The notes under the pieces were generated by a model. That model saw only the letters and a program-made list of their open reading frames with translations, made no database searches and was not told the DNA's origin. The translations under genes and the position numbers were made by a program. From NCBI RefSeq assembly GCF_002356355.1, contig NZ_AP018052.1:186001-250000 (forward strand): DNA of 64,000 nt. Direction: 5' to 3'. How positions within the stretch are numbered: the stretch's first letter is position 1; every line of letters starts with the position of its first letter. Positions 29,866 through 38,366 of the stretch are shown piece by piece. The stretch is from Thiohalobacter thiocyanaticus (GTDB lineage Bacteria; Pseudomonadota; Gammaproteobacteria; Thiohalobacterales; Thiohalobacteraceae).

Positions 29866-31211
29866 TGGCTGGATACCAACGCTACCCGGATTATAAAGAA
29901 TCGGATATCGACTGGATTGGCGATATTCCGTCACATTGGGATACACGTCGGGCGAAGTTTCTATTTCGACGCATGCAACGTCCTCTCAGAGAGAGCGATG
30001 GAGTTGTTACTGCGTTTCGCGACGGCGAGGTAACGCTTCGGGCAAATAGAAGAACCGAAGGCTTTACAAATTCAGTCAAAGAAATTGGATACCAGGGCGT
30101 AAGGATAGGCGACTTGGTCGTTCATGCTATGGATGGTTTTGCCGGAGCAATAGGTGTCTCAGACTCTGATGGAAAATGTTCCCCGGTGTATTCGATCTGC
30201 ACACCTGTAAATCTACCAAAAGTAAATACAAAATATTACGGGTTCCTGCTTCGAAACATGGCAATCACAGGATTTGTAACTGCCTTGGCAAAGGGGGTAA
30301 GAGAAAGGTCTACAGAATTCCGATATGCAGAATTCAAGGAGATTGATCTTCCATTTCCACCGAAAAATGAACAAGACATCATCATAGACTTTCTCAACCA
30401 CGAAACCGCCAAAATCGACCGACTCATCGCCAAACAGGAGCGGCTGATCGAGCTGCTCAAGGAAAAGCGCCAGGCGGTGATCTCCCATGCCGTCACCAAG
30501 GGCCTCAATCCCGATGTGCCGATGAAGGGCTCCGCTGTGGAGTGGCTGGGTGAAGTGCCGGCACATTGGGTTTGTAAGAGCTTCCGATATGCGACTCAAA
30601 TTTTCCGCGGAAAATTTGGCCACAGACCCAGAAACGACCCTGAGTTCTATGATGGTAAATATCCGTTTATTCAAACAGGTGATATCGCACGAGCAACAAA
30701 AAATATTACGGAATACAAGCAAACACTAAATGAGAAAGGAATGTCTGTTAGCCAGATATTTCCTGCTGGCACACTCGTAATGGCTATCGCGGCCAATATC
30801 GGCGACACGGCGATACTAGGGTTTGAGGCATATGCGCCAGATAGTGTCGTAGGATTCAAACCAAAGTCTGATGTGATGCTTGAATTTTTGAGATACAGCT
30901 TGATGGGCGCATTACCTGCTTTACAGCAGACATCGACACAGAGCGCACAAGCGAATCTAAATGTAGATCGTATTGGGTCGGTAGTGGCGGCGTTTCCACC
31001 TCTAGAAGAGCAGACGGAAATCATCCAATATCTAGATTCGCTTCTTAATCGGTATGAGGTGCTCGAAAATAAGGCAAAAGATGGTATTGCATTGATGCAG
31101 GAACACCGCATTGCCCTGATTTCAGCCGCCGTTACCGGAAAGATTGATGTGCGGGGCTGGCTGAAACCTGATACCGAGCAACAAGAAACAACAGAAGCAG
31201 CTACTGCCTAG
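29865..31211 (+). CDS. hsdS: Type I restriction-modification system specificity subunit
   Basis: 448 residues forming two target-recognition domains separated and followed by conserved helices. TRD1 runs from SDIDWIGDIPSHWDTRRAKFL to about residue 170. The central spacer is NHETAKIDRLIAKQERLIEL. TRD2 starts at about residue 222 with AVEWLGEVPAHWVCKSFRY. The C-terminal spacer is NKAKDGIALMQEHRIALISA, then GKIDVRGW. The TRDs are visibly AT-richer than the conserved segments, as expected for exchangeable cassettes. The target sequence is not predictable by eye. Confidence 0.95.
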   Translation: MAGYQRYPDYKESDIDWIGDIPSHWDTRRAKFLFRRMQRPLRESDGVVTAFRDGEVTLRANRRTEGFTNSVKEIGYQGVRIGDLVVHAMDGFAGAIGVSDSDGKCSPVYSICTPVNLPKVNTKYYGFLLRNMAITGFVTALAKGVRERSTEFRYAEFKEIDLPFPPKNEQDIIIDFLNHETAKIDRLIAKQERLIELLKEKRQAVISHAVTKGLNPDVPMKGSAVEWLGEVPAHWVCKSFRYATQIFRGKFGHRPRNDPEFYDGKYPFIQTGDIARATKNITEYKQTLNEKGMSVSQIFPAGTLVMAIAANIGDTAILGFEAYAPDSVVGFKPKSDVMLEFLRYSLMGALPALQQTSTQSAQANLNVDRIGSVVAAFPPLEEQTEIIQYLDSLLNRYEVLENKAKDGIALMQEHRIALISAAVTGKIDVRGWLKPDTEQQETTEAATA

Positions 31212-31216
31212 GAAAA

Positions 31217-31303
31217 GTGGAAAAGGACAAAGAACACATCTTCCAAAAAGCCATCGTCGATGACCACAGCGCCGACCATCGACTGGAAGTTGTGGTGGAA
31301 TAA
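31217..31303 (+). pseudogene. Truncated relic of an hsdR 5' end
   Basis: A 29-codon frame starts with GTG six bases after the hsdS stop and reads VEKDKEHIFQKAIVDDHSAD before ending at TAA. The start of the intact hsdR at 33151 reads MDKAKELVFQQAIVDDLTAD. By hand alignment, 54 of the first 73 bases are identical. It is the decayed head of an hsdR that once followed hsdS directly. The AlbA_2 gene's start overlaps it in another frame. Confidence 0.75.
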
Positions 31304-32990
31304 CGGACTTATGACTGAAGCTGAACTAAAAGCGTACTTGTCAAGACTCTATCCTATTGAGAACGAGTCGTGCGAGTGGAAGGAGTTCAAGTCACTGAAG
31401 CACGCAATTACGGGCAATAAGGGCAATGATGTGGCTTCTTATGTCTCGGCGTTGGCTAATATGGAAGGCGGGCACCTTGTTCTCGGGGTACAGGATGGCA
31501 GCCTAGATCTGATCGGTATCCAGAATTTCCATAGCTACACTCCTGATAACCTGCCGCCGAGGCTTTTGGGTAAATGCAGTAATCTCGATTCCGAGGGTTT
31601 GAAAGTGGAAGCATTTCAGACCACCGATTCAGATAAGATAATTTGGATCATTCATGTGCCCAAACATAAGCCCCGTTTGCCTGTATATGCGCACGATCAA
31701 GCCTGGCAGCGGGTGGGGGACAACCTAGTACCGCTTAGACCGGAACGTCGGGATTCGATTCTTGCTGAATCCATTACGTTTGTGGACTGGAGTTCAGAGG
31801 TTATCCCCGATGCGACGCTCGATGATCTGGATGAGGACGCTATTCGCGTTGCGAGAGAGAAGTTCGGCGATAAACATCAGAAAAGCAGATTTGCTGAAGG
31901 TGTCGATGATTGGGATGATGCTACTTTTCTCGATAAGGCCAAGATCACAATTAACGGGAAGATCACGCGCACGGCGCTCCTTCTGCTGGGCAAGCAGGAG
32001 TCATCTCATTATCTATTGCCGAATCCTGCGCAGATTACCTGGAAGCTGGACACTGAGGAAACAGCCTACGAACATTTCGGTCCTCCTTTCCTGCTGGCAG
32101 GAACCGAACTGCTGCAGCGCATCCGTAACATTACCTACAAAATCTTTCCTGACAATGAATTACTAGCCACGGAGGTCAGAAAATACGAGACTCGGGTGAT
32201 CCTGGAGGCACTGCACAATTGTATTGCGCACCAAGATTATGTGCGAAACGAACGTATTCTTGTGACGGAGAAAACCGACAGGCTTATCTTCGATAATGGA
32301 GGTGGATTCTTCGATGGTAAGCCGGAGGATTATTTCACTGGTGAGACGACGCCTAGGCGCTATCGCAACCCTTGGCTGACGCATGCGATGGTGAGTCTGA
32401 ATATGATAGATACGATGGGCCACGGTATCCATTCCATGATTCTGTCGCAGAGAAAACGCTATTTCCCCCTCCCTGACTATCACCACTCCACGAAAGACCA
32501 TGTGTCCCTGGAGATTTATGGGCAGGTCATAGATGAAAATTACACCAAGCTGTTGCTGGAGCGAAGTGATTTGGATTTGACTACTGTGATTCTTCTCGAT
32601 CAGGTGCAGAAACACCAGCCGATAACTGCGGAAGCGGCTAGTCGGTTACGAAGAGATGGGCTCATTGAAGGGCGCAAGCCTAATTACTATGTCGCGGCTC
32701 GTATCGCGGCCGCGACTGGAAGCGAAGCGCACTATATCCGCCACCGGGGTTTGGAGAAGGCGAAACTTAAGGAATTTGTCATCGAGCATATTAGGAAGAT
32801 TGGACCTTCTACACGAGACCAGTTGGAGCATTTACTGTTTCCGATGCTCCCAGAGGGGCTGGATGACGCCCAAAAACGGAACAAGGTTATCAACCTGCTG
32901 ACTGAGATGAGGAAGGATCGCGTGGTGAGCTGTCGCCGAGAAGGAAACAAGTATTTCTGGGCTCTGACCGATCAGCCATTGGATAAATGA
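31260..32990 (+). CDS. AlbA_2 (Schlafen-like) ATP/DNA-binding protein in type I R-M locus
   Basis: 576 residues. The AlbA_2 domain lies at about 25-150 (ESCEWKEFKSL, ANMEGGHLVLGVQDG). The central and C-terminal part resembles the HATPase_c_4/RecG-like family (VILEALHNCIAHQDYVRNER, LIFDNGGGFFDG), ending in a winged-helix-like tail. The function is unknown; such genes recur as accessory ORFs in type I loci. The start at 31260 (MTTAPTIDWK) lies inside the hsdR relic, so the ATG at 31311 (MTEAELKAYLSRLYP), where the conserved domain begins, may be the true start. It has lower GC than hsdM and hsdR, and the relic suggests it was inserted later. Confidence 0.8.
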   Translation: MTTAPTIDWKLWWNNGLMTEAELKAYLSRLYPIENESCEWKEFKSLKHAITGNKGNDVASYVSALANMEGGHLVLGVQDGSLDLIGIQNFHSYTPDNLPPRLLGKCSNLDSEGLKVEAFQTTDSDKIIWIIHVPKHKPRLPVYAHDQAWQRVGDNLVPLRPERRDSILAESITFVDWSSEVIPDATLDDLDEDAIRVAREKFGDKHQKSRFAEGVDDWDDATFLDKAKITINGKITRTALLLLGKQESSHYLLPNPAQITWKLDTEETAYEHFGPPFLLAGTELLQRIRNITYKIFPDNELLATEVRKYETRVILEALHNCIAHQDYVRNERILVTEKTDRLIFDNGGGFFDGKPEDYFTGETTPRRYRNPWLTHAMVSLNMIDTMGHGIHSMILSQRKRYFPLPDYHHSTKDHVSLEIYGQVIDENYTKLLLERSDLDLTTVILLDQVQKHQPITAEAASRLRRDGLIEGRKPNYYVAARIAAATGSEAHYIRHRGLEKAKLKEFVIEHIRKIGPSTRDQLEHLLFPMLPEGLDDAQKRNKVINLLTEMRKDRVVSCRREGNKYFWALTDQPLDK

Positions 32991-33017
32991 TGCGGGCGTT
33001 TAGTTTTGGGCCAATTT

Positions 33018-33038
33018 AAAAGGCATTAAAAGCCTTTT
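33018..33038. terminator. Small hairpin between the AlbA_2 gene and hsdR
   Basis: AAAAGGC-ATTAAAA-GCCTTTT can form a 7-bp stem with A and T tracts on either side, a form typical of bidirectional terminators. The surrounding gap (32991-33150) is AT-rich and could also hold an hsdR promoter, which would separate hsdR expression from hsdMS. Confidence 0.45.
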
Positions 33039-33150
33039 AAACGCCAAAAACGCGTAACTTATTGATTAATGGTATGTAAAGTCTTTTATTAAGACGCTGT
33101 TGCCGTGTTATTCGTATGCGTTAAATGGCGGATAAAACACTAGAGTATTT

Positions 33151-36100
33151 ATGGATAAGGCCAAAGAACTCGTCTTTCAGCAAGCCATCGTCGATGATCT
33201 GACTGCCGATGGGTGGCTGGAAGGCAATCCCAATGCCTATGACCGCGAACTGGCTCTCTACCCTGAAGATCTCCTGGCCTGGCTCCACGACACCCAGCCC
33301 GAAGCCGTCACCAAACTCACCAAGTTCTACCACGACAAAACCGATCAGATGCTCCTCAAGCGGGCCGCCGAGCAGATGGACAAGCACGGCTCACTACATG
33401 TGTTGCGCCACGGCTTCAAGGACCGGGGCGCGAAGATCCGCCACTGCCAGTTCAGGCCCGACCACGGCCTCAATCCCGATACGCTGGCTCGCTACGGTGC
33501 CAACCGCCTGCGGGTGGTGCAGGAGGTCTCCTACTCGCCCCATGCCAAGGAGGGCTATAACCCCCGCCTGGATCTGGTGCTGTTCGTCAACGGCATCCCG
33601 GTCGCCACCCTGGAGCTGAAATCCGAGTTCAAGCAGTCGGTGGACAATGCCAAGCGTCAGTACCGCAGGGATCGGCCGCCCAGGGCTCCCAAATCCAACA
33701 AGGTCGAGCCGCTGCTGGCCTTCAAGCGCCGTGCCCTGGTCCACTTCGCTGTGGGCCTGGAAGAGGTCTGGATGACCACCAAACTGGAGGGCGAGGATAC
33801 CTTCTTCCTGCCCTTCAACCGGGGATATGACGGCGGAGCGGGCAATCCCCCCAACCCAGAGGGCTACGCCACCGACTACCTGTGGAAGCAGGTCTTTCAG
33901 CGCGATGCCTGGCTGGATATCCTCGGCCGCATCGTCCACCTCCAGCGCGAGGAGAAGGAGGACTGGCAGGGCAAACGCTACACCAAGGAGACGCTAATCT
34001 TCCCTCGCTTCCACCAGTGGGATGCTGTCAACAAGCTGGTCGCCACGGCCCGCCACGAAGGGCCGGGCCACAAGTACCTGATCCAGCACAGCGCCGGTTC
34101 CGGTAAGTCCAACTCCATCGCCTGGACCGCCCACCGGCTAGCCTCCCTGCACGACGAACAGGACCAGCGGGTGTTCGACTCGGTCATCGTCATCACCGAC
34201 CGCACCGTGCTGGATGACCAGCTCCAGGAGACCATCTACCAGTTCGAGCATGCCGAGGGCGTGGTCCGCCGGATCAGCCGCGAGGAGGGCGAGGGCAGCA
34301 AATCCGCCCAGCTGGCCGAGGCCCTGGCCGAACAGAGCCGGATCATCATCGTCACCATCCAGACCTTCCCCTTCGTGCTGGAGGCCATCCAGCAGCAGAC
34401 CGCCCTGAAGGAGCGCCGCTTCGCCGTGATCGCCGACGAGGCCCATTCCTCCCAGACCGGCGCCACCGCCCGCAAGGTCCGCGAGGTGCTGATGGCCGAG
34501 CAGCTGGAGGAGGACGCCGAGATCACCGGCGAGGACGTGCTGGACGCCACCCTGGCCGCCCGCAGCCAGGCCACCAATATCAGCTACCTGGCCTTCACCG
34601 CCACCCCCAAGGCCAAGACCCTGGAGCTGTTCGGCCGCCCACCTGACCCCACGCGCCCGGTGGCAGGAGACAACCTGCCCGAAGCCTTCCATGTCTACAC
34701 CATGCAGCAGGCCATCGAGGAAGGCTTCATCCTGGACGTGCTCCGGCGCTACACCACCTACCAGATGGCCTTCAAGCTGGAACAGGCCCAGGGCAGCCCC
34801 GACGAGGAGGTGGACAAGGGCAAGGCCGCCAACCGGATCTACCGCTGGGTCAAGCTGCACCCCTGGAACATCGAACAGAAGGTGGCCGTGATCGTGGATC
34901 ACTTCCGCAAGCACGTCGGGCACCTGCTCAACGGCCAGGCCAAGGCCATGGTCGTTACCGACTCCCGTAAGGCCGCTGTGCGCTACAAGCTGGCCCTGGA
35001 CAAGTACGTGACCGAGCAGGGCTACACCGATGTTCACGCCCTGGTCGCCTTCTCCGGCGACGTGGAGGACTCGGACAGTGGCCCCGAGCCTTTCAATGAG
35101 CGCAACATGAACCCCAGCGCCAAAGGGCAGGACCTGCGTGACGCTTTCGATACCGACACCTACCAGGTCATGATCGTCGCCAACAAGTTCCAGACCGGCT
35201 TCGACCAGCCCAAGCTCTGCGCCATGTACGTCGATAAGAAGCTGAGTGGGGTAGACTGCGTCCAGACCCTGTCCCGGCTGAACCGGACCTACCCCGGCAA
35301 GGAGGAGCCCTTCGTGCTGGATTTCGTGAACAAGCCCGAGGATGTCCTGGAAGCCTTCCGACCCTATTATCGGACCGCCGAGCTGGAAAGCGTCTCCGAC
35401 CCCAACCTGGTCTACGACCTCCAGCATAAGCTGGACGAGGCCCACATCTACCAATGGCAGGAGGTGCGTGCTTTTGCCGACGCCTTCTTCGATCCCAAAC
35501 AGACCCAGGACAAGTTCAGCTACCATACTCGTCCTGCGGTGGATCGGTTCAAGGATCGATACAAGACTGCCATCCAAGCCATAAAAGCCTCTCAGAAGGC
35601 GGAGCGTGAGGCTGAGAAGTCGGGCGATACCGTCGAGTTGACGAATGCCAGAAAGGACCTGAAGGCTGCTGGAGAGGTGAAGGATGCCCTAGATTTATTT
35701 AAGAAGAATCTGGGTTCATTCGTCCGCTTCTACGAGTTTATGTCCCAGATCGTGGACTACGACGATCGCGAGCTGGAGCAATTCTCAGTCTATGCGCGGC
35801 ATCTACGGCCCCTCCTTCGCGAGGAGCGTCTGGATGAAGACATTGATATAACGAGTCTACAGCTCAGCCATTATCGTCTGAAGAAGATTGCTGAACAAGA
35901 GCTTAAGATCCAAGAACAGGAGGAAGGTGAGTATAAACTGAAGGGCATTGATGGATTGGGATCGGGTGCCGTGCGTGATCCCGAAAAAGAACGATTGTCC
36001 AGAATAATAAAACGGCTCAATGAATTATTTGCAGGTGAAAACCTGTCGGATAATGACCGGATTCATTACATGAATACTATCAAGAACCGGGTGATGGAGA

Positions 36101-36327
36101 ATACCACCGTTGTCCAGCAGCTGGAAAATAATACGGCTGATCAGGTTATGCTTGGCGACTATCCGAATGCAGTAGAGGATGCTGTCATGGAAAGCCTTCA
36201 GACCCATAGTGATATGGCTGGTCAGCTTCTCCAGAATAACAGCGTGTCAATTGCATTTGCGCGATTACTGTTGGAAGTAATTCTGAAAGAAAAAAACGAT
36301 CCTAAGTTAACCGTTCTTGGATATTGA
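33151..36327 (+). CDS. hsdR: Type I restriction-modification system endonuclease subunit
   Basis: 1058 residues; ATP-dependent translocase and nuclease. The N-terminal nuclease motif is LDLVLFVNGIPVATLELK (Asp about 140, ExK about 153-155). Walker A is QHSAGSGKSNSIAW near residue 315, DEAH is VIADEAHSSQTG near 428, motif III is FTATPKAKT near 481, and motif VI is QTLSRLNRTYPGK. The C-terminal helical domain that docks on HsdM runs from about residue 800. The last 240 codons are markedly AT-richer than the rest (hand counts: 75% GC at 34261-34320 against 38% at 36001-36060), so the gene looks mosaic. A relic of a second hsdR start lies at 31217. Confidence 0.95.
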   Translation: MDKAKELVFQQAIVDDLTADGWLEGNPNAYDRELALYPEDLLAWLHDTQPEAVTKLTKFYHDKTDQMLLKRAAEQMDKHGSLHVLRHGFKDRGAKIRHCQFRPDHGLNPDTLARYGANRLRVVQEVSYSPHAKEGYNPRLDLVLFVNGIPVATLELKSEFKQSVDNAKRQYRRDRPPRAPKSNKVEPLLAFKRRALVHFAVGLEEVWMTTKLEGEDTFFLPFNRGYDGGAGNPPNPEGYATDYLWKQVFQRDAWLDILGRIVHLQREEKEDWQGKRYTKETLIFPRFHQWDAVNKLVATARHEGPGHKYLIQHSAGSGKSNSIAWTAHRLASLHDEQDQRVFDSVIVITDRTVLDDQLQETIYQFEHAEGVVRRISREEGEGSKSAQLAEALAEQSRIIIVTIQTFPFVLEAIQQQTALKERRFAVIADEAHSSQTGATARKVREVLMAEQLEEDAEITGEDVLDATLAARSQATNISYLAFTATPKAKTLELFGRPPDPTRPVAGDNLPEAFHVYTMQQAIEEGFILDVLRRYTTYQMAFKLEQAQGSPDEEVDKGKAANRIYRWVKLHPWNIEQKVAVIVDHFRKHVGHLLNGQAKAMVVTDSRKAAVRYKLALDKYVTEQGYTDVHALVAFSGDVEDSDSGPEPFNERNMNPSAKGQDLRDAFDTDTYQVMIVANKFQTGFDQPKLCAMYVDKKLSGVDCVQTLSRLNRTYPGKEEPFVLDFVNKPEDVLEAFRPYYRTAELESVSDPNLVYDLQHKLDEAHIYQWQEVRAFADAFFDPKQTQDKFSYHTRPAVDRFKDRYKTAIQAIKASQKAEREAEKSGDTVELTNARKDLKAAGEVKDALDLFKKNLGSFVRFYEFMSQIVDYDDRELEQFSVYARHLRPLLREERLDEDIDITSLQLSHYRLKKIAEQELKIQEQEEGEYKLKGIDGLGSGAVRDPEKERLSRIIKRLNELFAGENLSDNDRIHYMNTIKNRVMENTTVVQQLENNTADQVMLGDYPNAVEDAVMESLQTHSDMAGQLLQNNSVSIAFARLLLEVILKEKNDPKLTVLGY

Positions 36328-36431
36328 CATAGGCATCTGAGATTACTAAATTACTATAAATCAAAAAGTTAATTAGGCGAAATCTATTTGGGATTTGAAT
36401 TATCTGCTGTCCAAATATAAGGGATATTCAT
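36324..36431 (+). promoter_or_regulatory. Promoter and leader region of the avcD-like gene, possible AvcI-type RNA locus
   Basis: TTGACA (36324-36329, overlapping the hsdR stop) is followed after 17 bases by TAAATT, and TATAAA lies slightly further on. The roughly 75-base leader before the GTG start is AT-rich. In Vibrio cholerae the inhibitory RNA AvcI is encoded just upstream of avcD, so an RNA could start here, but I see no proof of one. Confidence 0.4.
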
Positions 36432-38066
36432 GTGTGCGCAGCTGTAACAAAAAAAAGATCTGTGAAAAAGAAGGCTGGGTCTACTAGAGGTGTCGCTGAT
36501 CCTAAGCGAACTGCTAAAAAGAAATCTCGCTCAAAAGAAAATGAAGTTGGGCCAGCGCCAGAATTATTTATAGGATTGGTAGGCGCCGTTGGTTCTGATC
36601 TGGAAACAGTGAATCGACAGATAAGATCCTATCTAAAAGCGGCAAACTACAAGACTGTAGATATACGTCTTAGTCGCCTGATTACGGATTGTAAGGATTA
36701 TGCTCATTTAGAAAAACTTAAAAATGGCCCTGAAAATGAGCGAATAGATAAATTGATGGATGCTGGAGATGATCTCAGGAGAAATCTTAAGAGAGGTGAT
36801 GCAGTATCCTTACTTGGTATTCTTGCTGTCAGAGCTCACCGAAAGACAAGGAAAGGTGATAGTAAGGAACCAGTCAGTAGAACCGCATACATATTTAATT
36901 CATTAAAACACCCAGATGAAATTGAGTCCCTTAGAAACATTTATGGCGAATCATTCTTTGTAGTTTCTACTTATGCGCCTAAACGTGAACGCATTGAGTC
37001 GTTGGCAAAAAGAATTGCTAGATCTAAAGGGAAGTTCCGGGCAGATGACTATGAAAATGAAGCTGAGTCCTTGGTCGAAAAGGATGAGAAAGAAGTAGGA
37101 GAAGATTACGGCCAAAATGTTAGAGATGCATTTCCACTTGCCGATGTGTTCATCTCACAAAGAAAAAATGTGGATTCCCAAATAAAGCGATTTATAGAAT
37201 TAATATTCGGGCACCCATTTATAACCCCAACTGTTGATGAATATGGGATGTTCCATGCTAAAGCAGCAGCTCTACGTTCCGCTGACTTATCCAGGCAAGT
37301 TGGGGCGGTTATTACTACCGATGACGGTGAAATGATATCTGCTGGTTGTAACGAAGTACCAAAAGCCGGAGGCGGGTCTGTTTGGGAAGACAAGGTAGAA
37401 TCTAAGCAAGACTATCGTGATTTTAAAATTGGGCAGGATGCTAGTGCAGTAATGAAGCGTGAAATAATCACGGAAATATTTGAAAAGCTGAAAACCGCAG
37501 GTTGGCTGTCTCAAGCTAAGAGAAGGAAGAGACCAGATAAACTTGCCGAAGACGCGCTATATTCTAAAACTGATGCGCCTCTTAAAGATACAAGAGCGGC
37601 GAGTATTATAGAATTTGGTAGAATTGTTCACGCTGAAATGTCTGCGATCACGGATGCTGCACGGAGAGGGCTTTCAGTAAAAGATGCAAATCTGTACTGT
37701 ACGACATTCCCATGTCATATGTGCGCCCGTCATATAGTCGCAGCAGGTATGCAACGTGTTGTATATGTAGAGCCTTATCCAAAAAGTATGGCAAAGGACT
37801 TGTATAAACGTTCTATACAAGTCGATGGTGATGAGGCCGATGAAGACGCAGTAGTTTTTGAGCCATTCGTTGGTATTGCACCAATACGCTACATCTCCCT
37901 GTTTGAAATGCCACCTAGGAAAGATAAACGGGGATATCCATTGGATTGGGAATTGGCTACAGCTAATCCGCAAATACAGGAAACCTACCCCAGATATATA
38001 GATTTAGAGGAAGGGTACATTGAACCCTTGTTTAAACGATATGAGCAATATGCAGCGACAGATTAG
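36432..38066 (+). CDS. AvcD-type antiphage deoxycytidylate deaminase
   Basis: 544 residues with two domains. A lysine-rich tail (1-40) precedes an N-terminal P-loop-like NTPase/kinase fold with GLVGAVGSDLE (Ser55) in place of a canonical Walker A, as in AvcD. The C-terminal deaminase has the zinc motifs HAE (400-402, VHAEMSAITDAARRG) and PCxxC (427-431, TTFPCHMCARHIVAAG). AvcD depletes dCTP/dCMP pools by deamination during phage infection and is held inactive by the AvcI RNA. Length is close to V. cholerae AvcD (about 530 residues from memory). The start is GTG, eight bases after AGGGAT. It is strongly AT-rich (24 of 60 bases GC at 36601-36660), so recently acquired. Confidence 0.88.
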   Translation: MCAAVTKKRSVKKKAGSTRGVADPKRTAKKKSRSKENEVGPAPELFIGLVGAVGSDLETVNRQIRSYLKAANYKTVDIRLSRLITDCKDYAHLEKLKNGPENERIDKLMDAGDDLRRNLKRGDAVSLLGILAVRAHRKTRKGDSKEPVSRTAYIFNSLKHPDEIESLRNIYGESFFVVSTYAPKRERIESLAKRIARSKGKFRADDYENEAESLVEKDEKEVGEDYGQNVRDAFPLADVFISQRKNVDSQIKRFIELIFGHPFITPTVDEYGMFHAKAAALRSADLSRQVGAVITTDDGEMISAGCNEVPKAGGGSVWEDKVESKQDYRDFKIGQDASAVMKREIITEIFEKLKTAGWLSQAKRRKRPDKLAEDALYSKTDAPLKDTRAASIIEFGRIVHAEMSAITDAARRGLSVKDANLYCTTFPCHMCARHIVAAGMQRVVYVEPYPKSMAKDLYKRSIQVDGDEADEDAVVFEPFVGIAPIRYISLFEMPPRKDKRGYPLDWELATANPQIQETYPRYIDLEEGYIEPLFKRYEQYAATD

Positions 38067-38102
38067 TGACAGCGATACATATCACTGCGAGGAGATAGCA
38101 TC

Positions 38103-38285
38103 GTGAGTAAGAGAGATTGGATTAAAGAGCAGTTACAAGAAGTGAGTCGAGATTTAGAGAGTTGGAGCCAATCCAGAAGAGATGTAATGCGTAGAGAAGT
38201 GAATTCTATTGGGTGTAAGAATTCCCAAAAGACAAAGGTACTTGGCCCTCAAAACATACCGAAGCGGGCTAAGCTAGCACGATAA
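38103..38285 (+). CDS. Small basic protein of unknown function, downstream of avcD-like gene
   Basis: 60 residues, highly charged: MSKRDWIKEQLQEVSRDLES followed by a basic tail. The GTG start has GAGGAG seven bases upstream, a strong ribosome-binding site that argues for translation. The N-terminal half is probably a single amphipathic helix. It begins 37 bases after the avcD-like stop and may be co-transcribed with it. No family is recognised. Confidence 0.6.
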   Translation: MSKRDWIKEQLQEVSRDLESWSQSRRDVMRREVNSIGCKNSQKTKVLGPQNIPKRAKLAR

Positions 38286-38287
38286 AT

Positions 38288-38307
38288 TGTTCCCATAATT
38301 GTTCCCA
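38288..38307. repeat. Right-end TGTTCCCA pair (probable integrase arm sites)
   Basis: Two direct copies, TGTTCCCA at 38288-38295 and 38300-38307, match the left-end cluster and lie 60-80 bases inside the right att core. Confidence 0.7.
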
Positions 38308-38366
38308 AGGAAGGGTTTGATATAATAAAATATCTAGATATAACAGCGTGGTATGGATTTTATTCT

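Noticed and set aside
34138-35577. 479-codon minus-strand open frame opposite hsdR
   Set aside because: Antisense to well-defined helicase motifs of hsdR.
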